37,435 nucleotides of DNA. Source: Planctomycetota bacterium. GTDB lineage: Bacteria; Planctomycetota; UBA1135; GCA-002686595. The position numbers were made by a program, and so were the translations under genes. The stretch is taken from positions 1 to 37,435 of the forward strand of contig VGZE01000019.1 in the NCBI GenBank assembly GCA_016872755.1, given 5' to 3'. Below the pieces are notes generated by a model that was not told where the DNA came from, did not search any database, and was given only the letters and a program-made list of their open reading frames with translations. Below are positions 16,107-29,362 of the stretch, one piece after another; position 1 is the stretch's first letter, and the number at the start of each line of letters is the position of its first letter.

Positions 16107-16721
16107 ATGAACGATGCCGCGGCGCCCGTGGACGGACCACTCCCCTGGCCGAAGCTCGACAGCCGACCGGGGCCGGACCTGATGGTGTGCAAGGCGCGCT
16201 ACGACGAGGTCGAGAACCCGCGCACCGGCCGAACGATGACGCGCGTCGTGCTCGAGACGCGCGACTGGGTCAACGTGGTCGCGCTGACCCGCGCGCGCGA
16301 GATCGTGCTCGTGCGCCAGTTCCGCTTCGGCACCGGGCGGGTGACGACCGAGATCCCCGGGGGCGTGATCGACACGGGCGAGGATTCGCTGGCGGCCGCG
16401 CAGCGCGAATTGCGCGAGGAGACAGGCCACACGGCCTCCGAGTGGATCTACCTGGGCTCGGTGGAGGCCAATCCGGCCTTCCACGACAATCGCTGCCACC
16501 ACTGGCTGGCGCTGGGTGCCGTGCGCACGCACGAGCTCGAACCGGATCCGGGCGAGGACCTGCGCGTCGAGGTCGTGCCGTTCGAGCAGGCGCTCGCGCG
16601 CGTCGAGAGCGGCGAGATCGCGCACAGCCTGGTGATCTGCGCGCTCGCGCGCGTCGCGAACCTGAGCCGGGACGGGCTGGTGCTGCCGAGTCCCGGCGCG
16701 GACGAGCAGGGCGCCCGGTAG
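16107..16721 (+). CDS. Nudix hydrolase, ADP-ribose pyrophosphatase-like
   Basis: A 204-residue hydrolase with a complete Nudix box, G-x5-E-x7-REL-x-EE-x-G: GVIDTGE at about 95-101, then RELREETGH. The preceding PGG (IPGGVID) and the N-terminal strand pattern VVALTRAREIVLVRQFRFG are typical of ADP-ribose/NDP-sugar pyrophosphatases, which split X-O-P-P-nucleoside compounds using Mg2+ bound by the EE pair. The substrate cannot be fixed from sequence. The protein is cytoplasmic with no signal. It lies 51 bp upstream of the sigma factor gene, which seems to have its own promoter. Confidence 0.86.
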   Translation: MNDAAAPVDGPLPWPKLDSRPGPDLMVCKARYDEVENPRTGRTMTRVVLETRDWVNVVALTRAREIVLVRQFRFGTGRVTTEIPGGVIDTGEDSLAAAQRELREETGHTASEWIYLGSVEANPAFHDNRCHHWLALGAVRTHELEPDPGEDLRVEVVPFEQALARVESGEIAHSLVICALARVANLSRDGLVLPSPGADEQGAR

Positions 16722-16731
16722 ACCGATCGGG

Positions 16732-16737
16732 TAACAT
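16732..16737 (+). promoter_or_regulatory. Putative -10 element (TAACAT) for the sigma factor-kinase unit
   Basis: TAACAT ten bases after the Nudix stop predicts a transcription start near 16744 and a 29-nt leader carrying GGGAGTAGGAG, a strong ribosome site ending 12 nt before ATG 16773. Unlike most genes here, this unit has an obvious Shine-Dalgarno site. Confidence 0.4.
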
Positions 16738-16772
16738 CTCGGACCATCGGGAGTAGGAGCTTCGAGTGATCG

Positions 16773-17372
16773 ATGGTTGAGTCCGGGGCCAGTACGGGAG
16801 TTCTGTTGACGCGCGCGCGCGCAGGAGATCAATCCGCCTGGAACGAGATCTACGAGCGCTACCAGCCCGTGCTCGGGAAGGCGTTGTCGAATGCCCTCCG
16901 CAACCGCCTCGGCGGGCGCACGGGGGCCGAGGATCTGCTGCAGTCGACGCTGATCCAGGCTTGGAAGGGGTTGGCCGACTTCCAGGACGATCGCCCGGGC
17001 CGCTTCACCCTGTGGCTGCACACGCTGGCGCTGAACACGCTGCGCGACGTCCTGCGCCGCCACAGCGCACAGTGCCGCGACTTGCAGCGCGAGCACAGGG
17101 GAGAGCCTGCCGACGTTCTCGCCGCGGCGGAGGCCGCGGAGCCATCGCCTCTGGACCAGGCCGAGCGCGCCGACGCCTACCTGCGGTTGATCGACGCGCT
17201 GCAGGAGCTGGACGAAGTCGCGCGAGCCGTCCTTCACTTGCGCGAGGTTTCAAAGGTCGAATGGACTTCGATCGAATCGATGCTCGCGCTGTCCCGTGAC
17301 AGCGCGCGTGTCATCCACGCCCGGGCGCTCGGCCAGCTCCAGCGAAAGCTCCCTTCCTTACGGGCTCCGTGA
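16773..17372 (+). CDS. ECF-type RNA polymerase sigma factor
   Basis: A 199-residue sigma-70 family protein of ECF size. Region 2 runs from about 12 to 95: RARAGDQSAWNEIYERYQP, then AEDLLQSTLIQAWKG (region 2.2, core contact) and FTLWLHTLALNTLRDVLRRH (regions 2.3-2.4, -10 recognition). After a variable Ala/Glu-rich linker, region 4 covers ~140-195: LDEVARAVLHLREVSKVEW and SIESMLALSRDSARVIHARAL (helix-turn-helix for the -35). The kinase gene starts 22 bp downstream, so the two form the sigma-kinase pair common in Planctomycetota, where a transmembrane Ser/Thr kinase is thought to take the place of an anti-sigma factor. No anti-sigma gene is present. Confidence 0.9.
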   Translation: MVESGASTGVLLTRARAGDQSAWNEIYERYQPVLGKALSNALRNRLGGRTGAEDLLQSTLIQAWKGLADFQDDRPGRFTLWLHTLALNTLRDVLRRHSAQCRDLQREHRGEPADVLAAAEAAEPSPLDQAERADAYLRLIDALQELDEVARAVLHLREVSKVEWTSIESMLALSRDSARVIHARALGQLQRKLPSLRAP

Positions 17373-17394
17373 GCCGCCGGGGCGGCAGAGAATC

Positions 17395-19896
<2,502 letters not shown>

Positions 19897-19982
19897 GCTG
19901 GAGTCTCGCGTTCGGTCGAGTCGACAGGTCGGCTCTGCCCGCCCGTCAACCGGCTCGTTCGAGTTCGAGATGAGGAGAGCAC

Positions 19983-20312
19983 ATGCCCATTTTCTACGAG
20001 GTCAAACGCCGCGTCCCGTCGTCCGATCCGAAGGCGTACCTCGACGCCAAACTGCTGGAAGTCGCCGGCTCGCTGCGCGAAGTGTTGCCGCTGAAGGGTG
20101 ACGAGCATGCGATCCGCGACCTTGCACTCTCGGTGGTTCAGCATGCCTACACGAAGGCCACTGCGGAGCAGGCCGACCCGATCGGCTACTGGTGGTTCCG
20201 CAACGGCGACTTCCACTGGTGCAAAAAGACCCTGACGACCGTGACGATCCCAGACGGCGACAACCCGATCGAGCTCGTGATCACGCTCGATCGTCACTTC
20301 CCCTTCGAGTGA
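19983..20312 (+). CDS. Hypothetical 109-residue cytoplasmic protein
   Basis: I do not recognise this protein. It has no signal or membrane segment, is of mixed charge, and includes an aromatic patch (GYWWFRNGDFHWCKK) and a C-terminal strand (IELVITLDRHFPFE). A clear ribosome site (GAGGAG) sits a few bases before ATG 19983, and the gene lies 86 bp downstream of the kinase on the same strand. The position suggests a possible substrate or effector of the sigma-kinase system, but nothing in the sequence demonstrates that. Confidence 0.65.
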   Translation: MPIFYEVKRRVPSSDPKAYLDAKLLEVAGSLREVLPLKGDEHAIRDLALSVVQHAYTKATAEQADPIGYWWFRNGDFHWCKKTLTTVTIPDGDNPIELVITLDRHFPFE

Positions 20313-20347
20313 CGAGAAGCTCCCTGGCGCGCTCGCGCGCTCCGGAC

Positions 20348-20353
20348 TAGCTT
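20348..20353 (+). promoter_or_regulatory. Putative -10 element (TAGCTT), leaderless FAD oxidoreductase gene
   Basis: TAGCTT is followed by exactly six bases (CACGCC) and then GTG 20360. The geometry matches that of the Nudix and dioxygenase genes and supports the GTG start. Confidence 0.5.
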
Positions 20354-20359
20354 CACGCC

Positions 20360-23175
<2,816 letters not shown>

Positions 23176-23209
23176 GCAGTCCGGCGCGCTCGCGGCGTCG
23201 CCCCCGCGA

Positions 23210-23590
23210 CTAATCGTCGTCGCCGTCGCCCAGGAAGTACTCGAGGTCGTCGTCCTCGCCTTCCTCGTCGTCGTCCTCCTCTTCGTCCTCTTCGTCCTCG
23301 TCCTCGTCGTCTTCTTCTTCGTCGTCGTCCTGCTCGTCGTCGTCGAGGTCATCGTCCGAATCGGCCTCGTCCTCGTCCTCGAGCTCTTCGAATTCCTCGT
23401 CCGAGTCCTCCGCCTCTTCGTCGTCCTCTTCGTCGTCTTCTTCGTCGTCGTCCTCGGCGTCGGACTCGAAATCGTCGTCCTCACCGCCACGGACATCGTC
23501 GCGATCCAGAGCGCTGGCGGTCTCGTAGCCCGTCTCCGGCAGCAGTGGGTCGTCGCGCAGGTCTGAGGAATCGAAGTCAACAGGTTGCAT
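23210..23590 (-). CDS. Extremely acidic low-complexity protein
   Basis: A 126-residue protein starting [14 protein letters not shown]. Residues ~37-126 are almost entirely Asp and Glu with a few Ser, ending [11 protein letters not shown], so the net charge is strongly negative. No domain can be named. The ATG at 23590 has GGAG six bases upstream, which favours translation of this frame, and the N-terminal 35 residues are ordinary in composition. The other two minus-strand frames are also open because of the GAC/GAG repeats, so coding is likely but not certain. Acidic tails of this kind occur in disordered chaperone-like or nucleic-acid-mimicking proteins, but I assign no role. It lies 91 bp upstream of thiC on the same strand. 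Confidence 0.6.
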   Translation of the reverse strand: MQPVDFDSSDLRDDPLLPETGYETASALDRDDVRGGEDDDFESDAEDDDEEDDEEDDEEAEDSDEEFEELEDEDEADSDDDLDDDEQDDDEEEDDEDEDEEDEEEDDDEEGEDDDLEYFLGDGDDD

Positions 23591-23893
23591 GGGGCACTCC
23601 GAGGCAGTCCGGCGCGCGGGTTGCGAGCCGGGCTCCCGAGGTCGCACCGGCACACAGGCTCGGCTCCCTCGGGCGGACACTCTTTTTTCCGGAGCACCCC
23701 CCTGCCTGCAAGGAAAAAATGGCGAGCGCTCGGGCGACGGGGCCCGGGAAGCGCAAGAAACTGCCGCTTGTGCGAGGGCCAGCGGACGCGCTACCTTCGC
23801 GCGGATCGGGAGGCCTCTTCACGGATCCAGAACCCACGCCCGGGCCTTCGATCGGACCCGGGCGCCGAGCGCGTGCTTCCCGACTCCTCCGCC
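23591..23893 (+). other. Divergent intergenic region upstream of glutamine synthetase
   Basis: A 303-bp gap between the acidic-protein start and the glutamine synthetase start. It holds an A/T-rich inverted repeat, TTTTTTCC at 23683-23690 and GGAAAAAA at 23712-23719 with a 21-base spacer, unusual in this GC-rich window. It also holds a candidate glutamine synthetase promoter (23768-23797). I find no credible gene in it. Confidence 0.6.
23768..23797 (+). promoter_or_regulatory. Candidate sigma-70-like promoter of the glutamine synthetase gene
   Basis: TTGTGC (23768-23773), an 18-base spacer and TACCTT (23792-23797) predict transcription from near 23804 and a leader of about 90 nt. The A/T-rich inverted repeat lies about 50-85 bases upstream of the -35 and could be a regulator site. 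The leader has no clear Shine-Dalgarno sequence before ATG 23894. Confidence 0.35.
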
Positions 23894-26089
23894 ATGAGCT
23901 CCTCACCCCGCCAGTCCGCACTCTCCGCCCTCGCTACCCGCACCGCGCCCGCCACGCACGTCACTGCGCCGGTCAGCGCGACCGAGTCGTTCGGCTCGGA
24001 CGTCTTCAGCGACGCCGTGCAAAGACAGCGGCTCCCCAAGCCGATTTACAAGGCGTTGCGCCGAACGATCGAGGCCGGGGAAGCGCTCGACGCCTCGATC
24101 GCCGACGCGGTCGCCAGCGCGATGAAGGCCTGGGCGATCGAGAACGGGGCCACGCACTTCACGCACTGGTTCCAGCCGATGACCGGCATGACCGCCGAGA
24201 AGCACGACGCATTCCTGGTAGCCAAGGCGGACGGCAGCGCGATCGCGGAATTCTCCGGCAAGGAGCTGATTCGCGGCGAGCCGGATGCGTCGAGCTTTCC
24301 GTCGGGCGGCATCCGTGCGACCTTCGAGGCGCGCGGCTACACGGCCTGGGATCCGACCTCGCCGGCCTTCCTGCGTCGCAACGGGTCGGCCGCAACCTTG
24401 ACGATCCCGACCGCCTTCTGCTCGTGGACCGGCGAGGCCCTCGACCTGAAGACGCCGCTGCTGCGCTCGGCCGAAGCCCTCGACAAGCAGGCGCGCCGCC
24501 TGCTCGGATTGCTCGGCGAACCGAACGTGCGGCGCGTGTTCCCGACGCTGGGCGTCGAGCAGGAGTACTTCCTGGTCGACGCCTCGCTCTGGGCGCTGCG
24601 CCCGGACCTGGTCGCCTGTGGTCGCACCCTGCTCGGCGCGCGGCCGCCCAAGGGCCAGGAGCTCGAGGACCACTACTTCGCGGCGACGCCCGAACGCGTG
24701 ATGACCTTCATGGTCGATTGCGAGCGGCAGCTGTGGAACCTGGGCATCCCGGCCAAGACGCGCCACAACGAGGTCGCGCCCGCGCAATACGAAATGGCGC
24801 CGATCTTCGAGCCCGCGCCTGTTGCGATCGATCACAACATGCTGTGCATGGAGATCATGCAATCGACCGCCGAACGCCACGGCATGAAGTGCCTGCTGCA
24901 CGAGAAGCCGTTCGCGGGCGTGAACGGTTCGGGCAAGCACAACAACTGGTCATTGGCGGACGACGAGGGCAACAACCTGCTCGACCCCGGGCACACGCCG
25001 CACGAGAACCTGAAATTCATGGTGTTCCTGTCGGTCGTGCTGCGCGCAGTCGACCTGCACCAGGACATGCTGCGCGCGTCGATCGCGCACGCCGGCAACG
25101 ACCATCGGCTCGGCGCCAACGAAGCGCCGCCGGCGATCATCTCGATCTTCCTCGGCGACGAGCTCGAGGGGCTGGTGCGCGCACTGATCGGCGGCAAGGA
25201 GCTCAAGGGTCGCAAGAAGGGCGAACTCGAGCTCGGCGTCTCGACGCTGCCGCCCCTGCCGCGCGACACGTCCGACCGCAACCGCACCTCGCCCTTCGCG
25301 TTCACCGGCAACAAGTTCGAGTTCCGCGCCGTGGGCTCGAGCCAGTCCTGCGCGTACCCGAACATCGTGCTCAACTCCGCCGTCGCCGATTCGATCGACC
25401 ACGTGGCCGGCGAGATCGAGAAGCGCTCGAAGGGCAAGGGCGCGGATCGGCGCGCGGCGATCGAGGCCGTCGTGCGCGAGACGCTCAAGCGCCACGAGCG
25501 GATCCTGTTCAACGGTGACGGCTACTCGCAGGAGTGGCAGGACGAGGCCGCGCGGCGCGGACTGCTCAATCGCAAGGACACGCCGGCCGCGCTCGCCGAT
25601 TTCGGCGGGAAGAAGAATGCCGAGCTGTTCGAGCGCCTGGGCGTGCTCAGTCGGCGTGAGCTGGAGTCGCGGCAGCACGTGCTGCTGATGGCCTACGCGC
25701 ACCGCGTGGCGGTCGAGGCCCACTCGCTGGCGAACATCGCGGCCACGATCGTGCTGCCGGTCGCGCAGGCCGCTGCGCGGGAGATGGCCGAGAGCCTGTC
25801 CGCCGTGCGGCAGGCCGCGCCCAAGGCCGATCAAGGCGCGCTGGAGGAACTCCTGACCGAGGTCGCCTCGAAGGCGAATCAGCTCAAGGGCGCCGCGGAC
25901 CGCCTGGCCAAGGTCAACGCGCAGGCGCACGAGCTGGAAGGCAGCGCGCTCAAGGCGGCCGAGAGCTATCGCGACAAGGTCGTCCCGGCGATGCGCGAAA
26001 CGCGCGCGCTCTGCGACCAGCTCGAGGCCTTGGTCGGCGACACGCACTGGCCGCTCCCGAAGTACCGCGAGCTCTTGTTCCTCAAGTAG
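23894..26089 (+). CDS. glnN: Glutamine synthetase type III
   Basis: A 731-residue enzyme of the large GSIII class (about 700-730 residues), making glutamine from glutamate, ammonia and ATP. It opens [19 protein letters not shown]. Class-typical sequences follow: [12 protein letters not shown] near 95, the metal/glutamate-binding VEQEYFLVD near 222, KHNNWSL (in [11 protein letters not shown]), [19 protein letters not shown] near 470, and a C-terminal helical region. I start at ATG 23894, after which homology to GSIII N-termini begins; an open frame extends upstream but lies within the regulatory gap. GSIII forms double-ring dodecamers in the cytoplasm. The HD-hydrolase gene follows after 7 bp. 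Confidence 0.95.
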   Translation: MSSSPRQSALSALATRTAPATHVTAPVSATESFGSDVFSDAVQRQRLPKPIYKALRRTIEAGEALDASIADAVASAMKAWAIENGATHFTHWFQPMTGMTAEKHDAFLVAKADGSAIAEFSGKELIRGEPDASSFPSGGIRATFEARGYTAWDPTSPAFLRRNGSAATLTIPTAFCSWTGEALDLKTPLLRSAEALDKQARRLLGLLGEPNVRRVFPTLGVEQEYFLVDASLWALRPDLVACGRTLLGARPPKGQELEDHYFAATPERVMTFMVDCERQLWNLGIPAKTRHNEVAPAQYEMAPIFEPAPVAIDHNMLCMEIMQSTAERHGMKCLLHEKPFAGVNGSGKHNNWSLADDEGNNLLDPGHTPHENLKFMVFLSVVLRAVDLHQDMLRASIAHAGNDHRLGANEAPPAIISIFLGDELEGLVRALIGGKELKGRKKGELELGVSTLPPLPRDTSDRNRTSPFAFTGNKFEFRAVGSSQSCAYPNIVLNSAVADSIDHVAGEIEKRSKGKGADRRAAIEAVVRETLKRHERILFNGDGYSQEWQDEAARRGLLNRKDTPAALADFGGKKNAELFERLGVLSRRELESRQHVLLMAYAHRVAVEAHSLANIAATIVLPVAQAAAREMAESLSAVRQAAPKADQGALEELLTEVASKANQLKGAADRLAKVNAQAHELEGSALKAAESYRDKVVPAMRETRALCDQLEALVGDTHWPLPKYRELLFLK

Positions 26090-26096
26090 CGCGGCC

Positions 26097-26714
26097 ATGC
26101 CAGCCGGTCCGCTCGAGCGTCCCGAGGCCTGGGCGCTGTTGTGCGAGTGGACCGCGGGCGAGAGCCTGCGCCGCCACGCGCTGGCGGTCGAATGCGTGAT
26201 GCGCGCCGTCGCGCAACGGCACGGTGCCGAGCCCGACCAGCACGGGCGTTTCGCGCTGGCGGGACTCTTGCACGACGCCGACTACGAGCGCTGGCCCGCC
26301 GAACACCCGCGGCGCATCGTCGCCTGGCTCGAGCAGCGCGGCGAACCCGAGCTCGCGCGCGCCATCGCCGCGCACTACACGGGCTGGGGTGTGCCGCGCG
26401 ACACGCTGCTCGCCCGGGCCTTGCTCGCCTGCGACGAGCTGACGGGCTTCGTCGTGGCCTGCGCACGCGTGCGCCCGGACGGTCTGGCGACCCTCGAGCC
26501 GCGCAGCGTTCGCAAGCGCCTGAAGGACCCCGGCTTCGCGCGCGGCGTCGAGCGGCCGGAGGTCGAGGCCGGCCTGCGCGAACTGGGCGTGGAACCCGAT
26601 GCGCACATCGCGTTGGTGATCGAAGCGCTGCGCGGTTGCGCGGAGCTGGGCCCCGGCCCGGTTCCGGAAGGCCGGCCGCCCGCGAGCGAAAGTGGTAGCG
26701 GTGGAGGGATTTGA
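26097..26714 (+). CDS. HD-domain hydrolase of the small COG2316-like family
   Basis: A 205-residue predicted metal-dependent phosphohydrolase. The helical N-terminus has SLRRHALAVE (first His), then the HD doublet in LLHDADYERWP with a conserved HP two residues later, AIAAHYTG, and the family-typical segments CDELTGFVVACARVRP and SVRKRLKDPGFARGVER. These match the small uncharacterised HD family that I recall as COG2316. The substrate is unknown. It follows glutamine synthetase by seven bases and probably shares its transcript. The last ~20 bases of the gene overlap the 3' end of the antisense tRNA, so the terminal GSGGGI is encoded by the complement of the tRNA. Confidence 0.82.
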   Translation: MPAGPLERPEAWALLCEWTAGESLRRHALAVECVMRAVAQRHGAEPDQHGRFALAGLLHDADYERWPAEHPRRIVAWLEQRGEPELARAIAAHYTGWGVPRDTLLARALLACDELTGFVVACARVRPDGLATLEPRSVRKRLKDPGFARGVERPEVEAGLRELGVEPDAHIALVIEALRGCAELGPGPVPEGRPPASESGSGGGI

Positions 26715-26770
26715 ACCCCCGACGCGCGGCTTATGAAGCCGCTGCTCTAACCGGGCTGAGCTACACCGCC
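26693..26770 (-). tRNA. tRNA with CAU anticodon, probably elongator tRNA-Met
   Basis: A complete cloverleaf: acceptor GGCGGTG/CACCGCT (one G-U pair), D arm GCTC/GAGC with a GG-containing loop, anticodon stem GCGGC/GCCGC around TTCATAA, T stem GGGGG/CCCTC with loop TTCAAAT, and an encoded CCA at 26693-26695. The total is 78 nt. CAU could also be tRNA-Ile with lysidine. The GCTCAG...GGTTAGAGC D-arm resembles elongator Met more than initiator tRNA, but Met against Ile2 is not certain. Confidence 0.93.
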
Positions 26771-26808
26771 CCGTGCCGAATGGGCTCCCCTGCCGGGGAA
26801 GGGCGAAG

Positions 26809-26838
26809 AGGGTAGCGGAGGCCTTCCGCGGGGGTCAA
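26809..26838 (-). promoter_or_regulatory. Sigma-70-type promoter of the tRNA
   Basis: On the minus strand TTGACC (26838-26833), an 18-base spacer and TACCCT (26814-26809) place the transcription start near 26802, about 32 nt before the tRNA. T5 and T6 tracts at 26876-26880 and 26885-26890 (A tracts on the coding strand) lie upstream and could act as a distal UP-like element. Confidence 0.6.
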
Positions 26839-27071
26839 GGGAAGGCGGGCACAAGAAAGTTCGCTGCGGGAACAGTTTTTCCGGTTTTTTCCCCCGATAT
26901 CGCGCTCCAGTTGCGCTCTCCAGATCGCAGGGACGCACCCGTTCGGGGTCCGCTCGTGCGCTCGGCTCAGCCGGGCCGGTGCGGACCTTCGGCTTCCCCG
27001 AGACCCCCAAGCTCGCTGAACGCGCCTCGGGCGCGCCGGCCAGGCGAGCTTCGCGGGAGAGAGAAAGCGAC

Positions 27072-27101
27072 GGGCGCGCGCATCGCAAGGTGCGCGCGCC
27101 C
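27072..27101 (-). terminator. Rho-independent-type terminator of the thiol dioxygenase gene
   Basis: A perfect 11-bp stem, GGGCGCGCGCA paired with TGCGCGCGCCC, with an eight-base loop. On the minus strand it lies 31 nt after the dioxygenase stop and is followed by the T-rich GTCGCTTTCTCTCTCC. It could also stop readthrough from the tRNA side. Confidence 0.6.
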
Positions 27102-27132
27102 CTTCCTTTCGGCCGAGATCGCCGGGCCCGAA

Positions 27133-27681
27133 TCAGACCTGGCTGGTTTCGACGCGACGGCCCCGGATCGAGTCGTAGCTCAGGCTCTTGCGGGCGATCA
27201 CCCCGGTGCGCTCGCAGTACACGTTGCAGGCGTCGTACGGCTTCGAGTACAGGTGCAGCGAAACCCCGCTCGTGCCCGGCTTGCTGCGCACGACGTGCAG
27301 CGCGATCTCATCGCGGATGAACGCAACCTCGCCCCGTCCCAGGCGCGCCTGGCGTCCGAGCACGGGCGGCGAGCCGGCCGCATGATGGTACTGCAGCTCG
27401 TCGATCTCACCTTCGACGACCGCCATCCAGCAGTTCTGCCCTTCGTGGTTGTGGATCGGGCTGGCCTGACCGACGCCCCAGCACAGCACGAGCAGTTCGA
27501 ACTCCGCGTTGCGCTCGATCTGGTGCCGCGTGTAGTGCTGCGGATCGAAGAAGCTGTAGGGGCGCCAATCCTCGTTCCCGAGTGCGTAGCGGGCGAGCAG
27601 CTCGGCTGCGGCGGGCGCTCGCGCGTCGCGCCGGAACTCGCGGCAAAGGTCCTCGACGAGGCGCTCGATCGGGGCTGGCAT
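27133..27681 (-). CDS. Cysteine dioxygenase type I (thiol dioxygenase)
   Basis: A 182-residue cupin. It has the iron triad H77, H79 (PIHNHEGQN) and H129 (IALHVV), and both partners of the Cys-Tyr cofactor of mammalian-type cysteine dioxygenase: C84 (five residues after H79) and Y145 in SLHLYSKPYDACN. The length is close to bacterial CDO proteins (~185-200). The expected reaction is L-cysteine plus O2 to cysteine sulfinate in the cytoplasm. The 3-mercaptopropionate dioxygenase subtype usually lacks the cysteine, so CDO is the better call. It is divergent from the ferredoxin-NrfD/molybdoenzyme operon, sharing a 112-bp control region. Its TACCAT hexamer lies exactly six bases before the ATG. Confidence 0.88.
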   Translation of the reverse strand: MPAPIERLVEDLCREFRRDARAPAAAELLARYALGNEDWRPYSFFDPQHYTRHQIERNAEFELLVLCWGVGQASPIHNHEGQNCWMAVVEGEIDELQYHHAAGSPPVLGRQARLGRGEVAFIRDEIALHVVRSKPGTSGVSLHLYSKPYDACNVYCERTGVIARKSLSYDSIRGRRVETSQV

Positions 27682-27687
27682 CCATCC

Positions 27688-27693
27688 ATGGTA
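27688..27693 (-). promoter_or_regulatory. Putative -10 element (TACCAT), leaderless dioxygenase gene
   Basis: TACCAT, exactly six bases (GGATGG) and then ATG 27681 on the minus strand. This matches the geometry of the plus-strand Nudix and DAO genes and shows that the pattern is not strand-specific. Confidence 0.55.
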
Positions 27694-27738
27694 GCGCATC
27701 GAACGCGGCAGGCACGGGAGTCGGAGGGCGTGCGCGGC

Positions 27739-27744
27739 TAGAAT
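27739..27744 (+). promoter_or_regulatory. Putative -10 element (TAGAAT) of the molybdoenzyme operon
   Basis: TAGAAT on the plus strand predicts a start of transcription near 27751 and a 43-nt leader before the TTG at 27794. It is 46 bp from the divergent TACCAT of the dioxygenase gene, so shared control of both transcripts is plausible. Confidence 0.45.
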
Positions 27745-27793
27745 CCTGCGCCCCCCCGTCGCCCCGCGGCAGCCCAGGTCCCAGAGCCCCTCC

Positions 27794-29362
27794 TTGCAAC
27801 TCGGCTTCGTCATCGACCATTCCCGTTGCATCGGCTGCCACGCCTGCACGGTGGCCTGCAAGTCGGAAAACGCCGTCCCCGTCGGCTCGTTCCGCACCTG
27901 GGTCAAGTACACGGAGACCGGCGAATTCCCGCAGGTCAAGCGCCACTTCGCGGTGCTGCGCTGCAACCAGTGCACGAACGCGCCGTGCGTGACGATCTGC
28001 CCGACGCAGGCGCTGACGAAACATGCCAATGGCATCGTCGACGTCGACCCGAAGTTCTGCATCGGCTGCAAGAGCTGCATGCAGGGCTGCCCATACGACG
28101 CGCTCTACATCCATCCGGAGCACGGCACGGCGCAGAAGTGCCACTTCTGCGAGCACCGCACCGAGCGCGGTCTCGCGCCGGCCTGCGCCGTGGTCTGCCC
28201 GACCGAGGCGATCATCCCGGGCGACTTCGACGATCCCAAATCGATGGTCGCGCGACTGCGCGCGATGGGCGAACTCGAGGCGCGCAAGACCGAGGCCGGC
28301 ACGCAGCCGAATGTCTGGTATCGCGAAGTGGACCCGAGCGCGATCCAGCCGACCGAGACCAGTCCGGCGGGCGGATACCTGTGGTCGAACCAGATCGAAG
28401 GTCCGCAGCACGAAGCGTCGCGCTTCCTGGCCACGCTCGACGAACGCGCGCAGGCACGCACGACCTACGACATCGACCAGCAGCCGATGTGGGGCTGGAA
28501 GGTCTCGCTCTACCTGCTCACCAAGGCGATCGCCGGCGGGCTCGCTCTGGCCGGCATGCCGGTCCTGACCGCGGGAGAGCCGCGCGCCGTTCTCGCGCTC
28601 GCGCTGCTCGCGCTGGTCTTCCTGCTCGTGACGACCGCCCTGCTCGTCGTGGACCTCAAGCGCCCCGAGCGCTTCCTGCTGATCCTGACGCACCCGAATT
28701 GGGATTCGTGGCTGGTCAAGGGCGCGTGGATCCTGATCGGCTACAGCGCGCTCGTGTCGGCGTGGCTCGGCATGGCCTGGTTCGAGACCTTCCCCGCAGG
28801 CCTGTGGCGCAGCGGGCTGGCCGCGCTGACGGCCCTGTTCGGGGTGCTCACCGCCGGCTACACGGCCTTCCTGTTCGCGCAGGCCAAGGGCCGGCCGCTA
28901 TGGATGATGCGCGGGATGTTCTCCCACCTCGTGCTGCAGTCCCTGATCGCGGGCTCCGCCTGCGTGCTGCTCGTCGCGCGCGTGCCCGGCCTGGCCGAGG
29001 GCATGCGAGCCGAGCACGTCGGCATCGCGTTCCTGGCGCTGGCGGGCGCGCTGCTCGCCTGCCTGATGCAGGCGGTCACCAAGCGCATGCGCGCGCCGGT
29101 CGGACGCGAGCGCGAATACGGCCAGGCACTCGATCTGATCGAGCGCGGTCCCTACGCGCGCCGGCACAAGCTCGGCGGCCTCGGCCTGGGCCTGTTGCTG
29201 CCGCTCACTCTGCTCGTGCTCGTGTACACCGCCGACTCGACCGGACCGGTCGCGGAGTGGAGCGCCTGGCTGCAATCGGCGGCCGCGCTGGCCGCCCTGG
29301 TCGGGCTGTACGTCGAGAAGGACGTGCTCGTGCGCGCCGGCCAGGCCCTCCCGATTTCCTGA
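27794..29362 (+). CDS. Fusion of a four-cluster ferredoxin subunit and an NrfD-type membrane subunit
   Basis: A 522-residue electron-transfer subunit with two parts. Residues 1-145 are an NrfC/PsrB/SoeB-like ferredoxin with sixteen cysteines: C12, C15, C18, C22; C57, C60, C65, C69; C89, C92, C95, C99; C116, C119, C131, C135. Residues ~237-515 are a polytopic NrfD/PsrC-like anchor of about eight helices, with LKRPERFL and other family features. These are separate genes in most known complexes. The TTG start is chosen because it sits just before the first cysteine group with no better upstream start; it is moderately certain. The downstream catalytic gene overlaps by one base (TGATG), so the two form one complex exchanging electrons with quinone. 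Confidence 0.85.
   Translation: MQLGFVIDHSRCIGCHACTVACKSENAVPVGSFRTWVKYTETGEFPQVKRHFAVLRCNQCTNAPCVTICPTQALTKHANGIVDVDPKFCIGCKSCMQGCPYDALYIHPEHGTAQKCHFCEHRTERGLAPACAVVCPTEAIIPGDFDDPKSMVARLRAMGELEARKTEAGTQPNVWYREVDPSAIQPTETSPAGGYLWSNQIEGPQHEASRFLATLDERAQARTTYDIDQQPMWGWKVSLYLLTKAIAGGLALAGMPVLTAGEPRAVLALALLALVFLLVTTALLVVDLKRPERFLLILTHPNWDSWLVKGAWILIGYSALVSAWLGMAWFETFPAGLWRSGLAALTALFGVLTAGYTAFLFAQAKGRPLWMMRGMFSHLVLQSLIAGSACVLLVARVPGLAEGMRAEHVGIAFLALAGALLACLMQAVTKRMRAPVGREREYGQALDLIERGPYARRHKLGGLGLGLLLPLTLLVLVYTADSTGPVAEWSAWLQSAAALAALVGLYVEKDVLVRAGQALPIS

Larger units (their letters stand above)
26771..27132. other. Intergenic region between the tRNA and the thiol dioxygenase
   Basis: A 362-bp gap. 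It holds the tRNA promoter, a pair of T tracts (GTTTTTCCGGTTTTTTCC around 26875-26892), and a strong terminator-like hairpin at 27072-27101. I see no credible gene in either strand; the open frames here have the composition of shadows. Confidence 0.6.
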
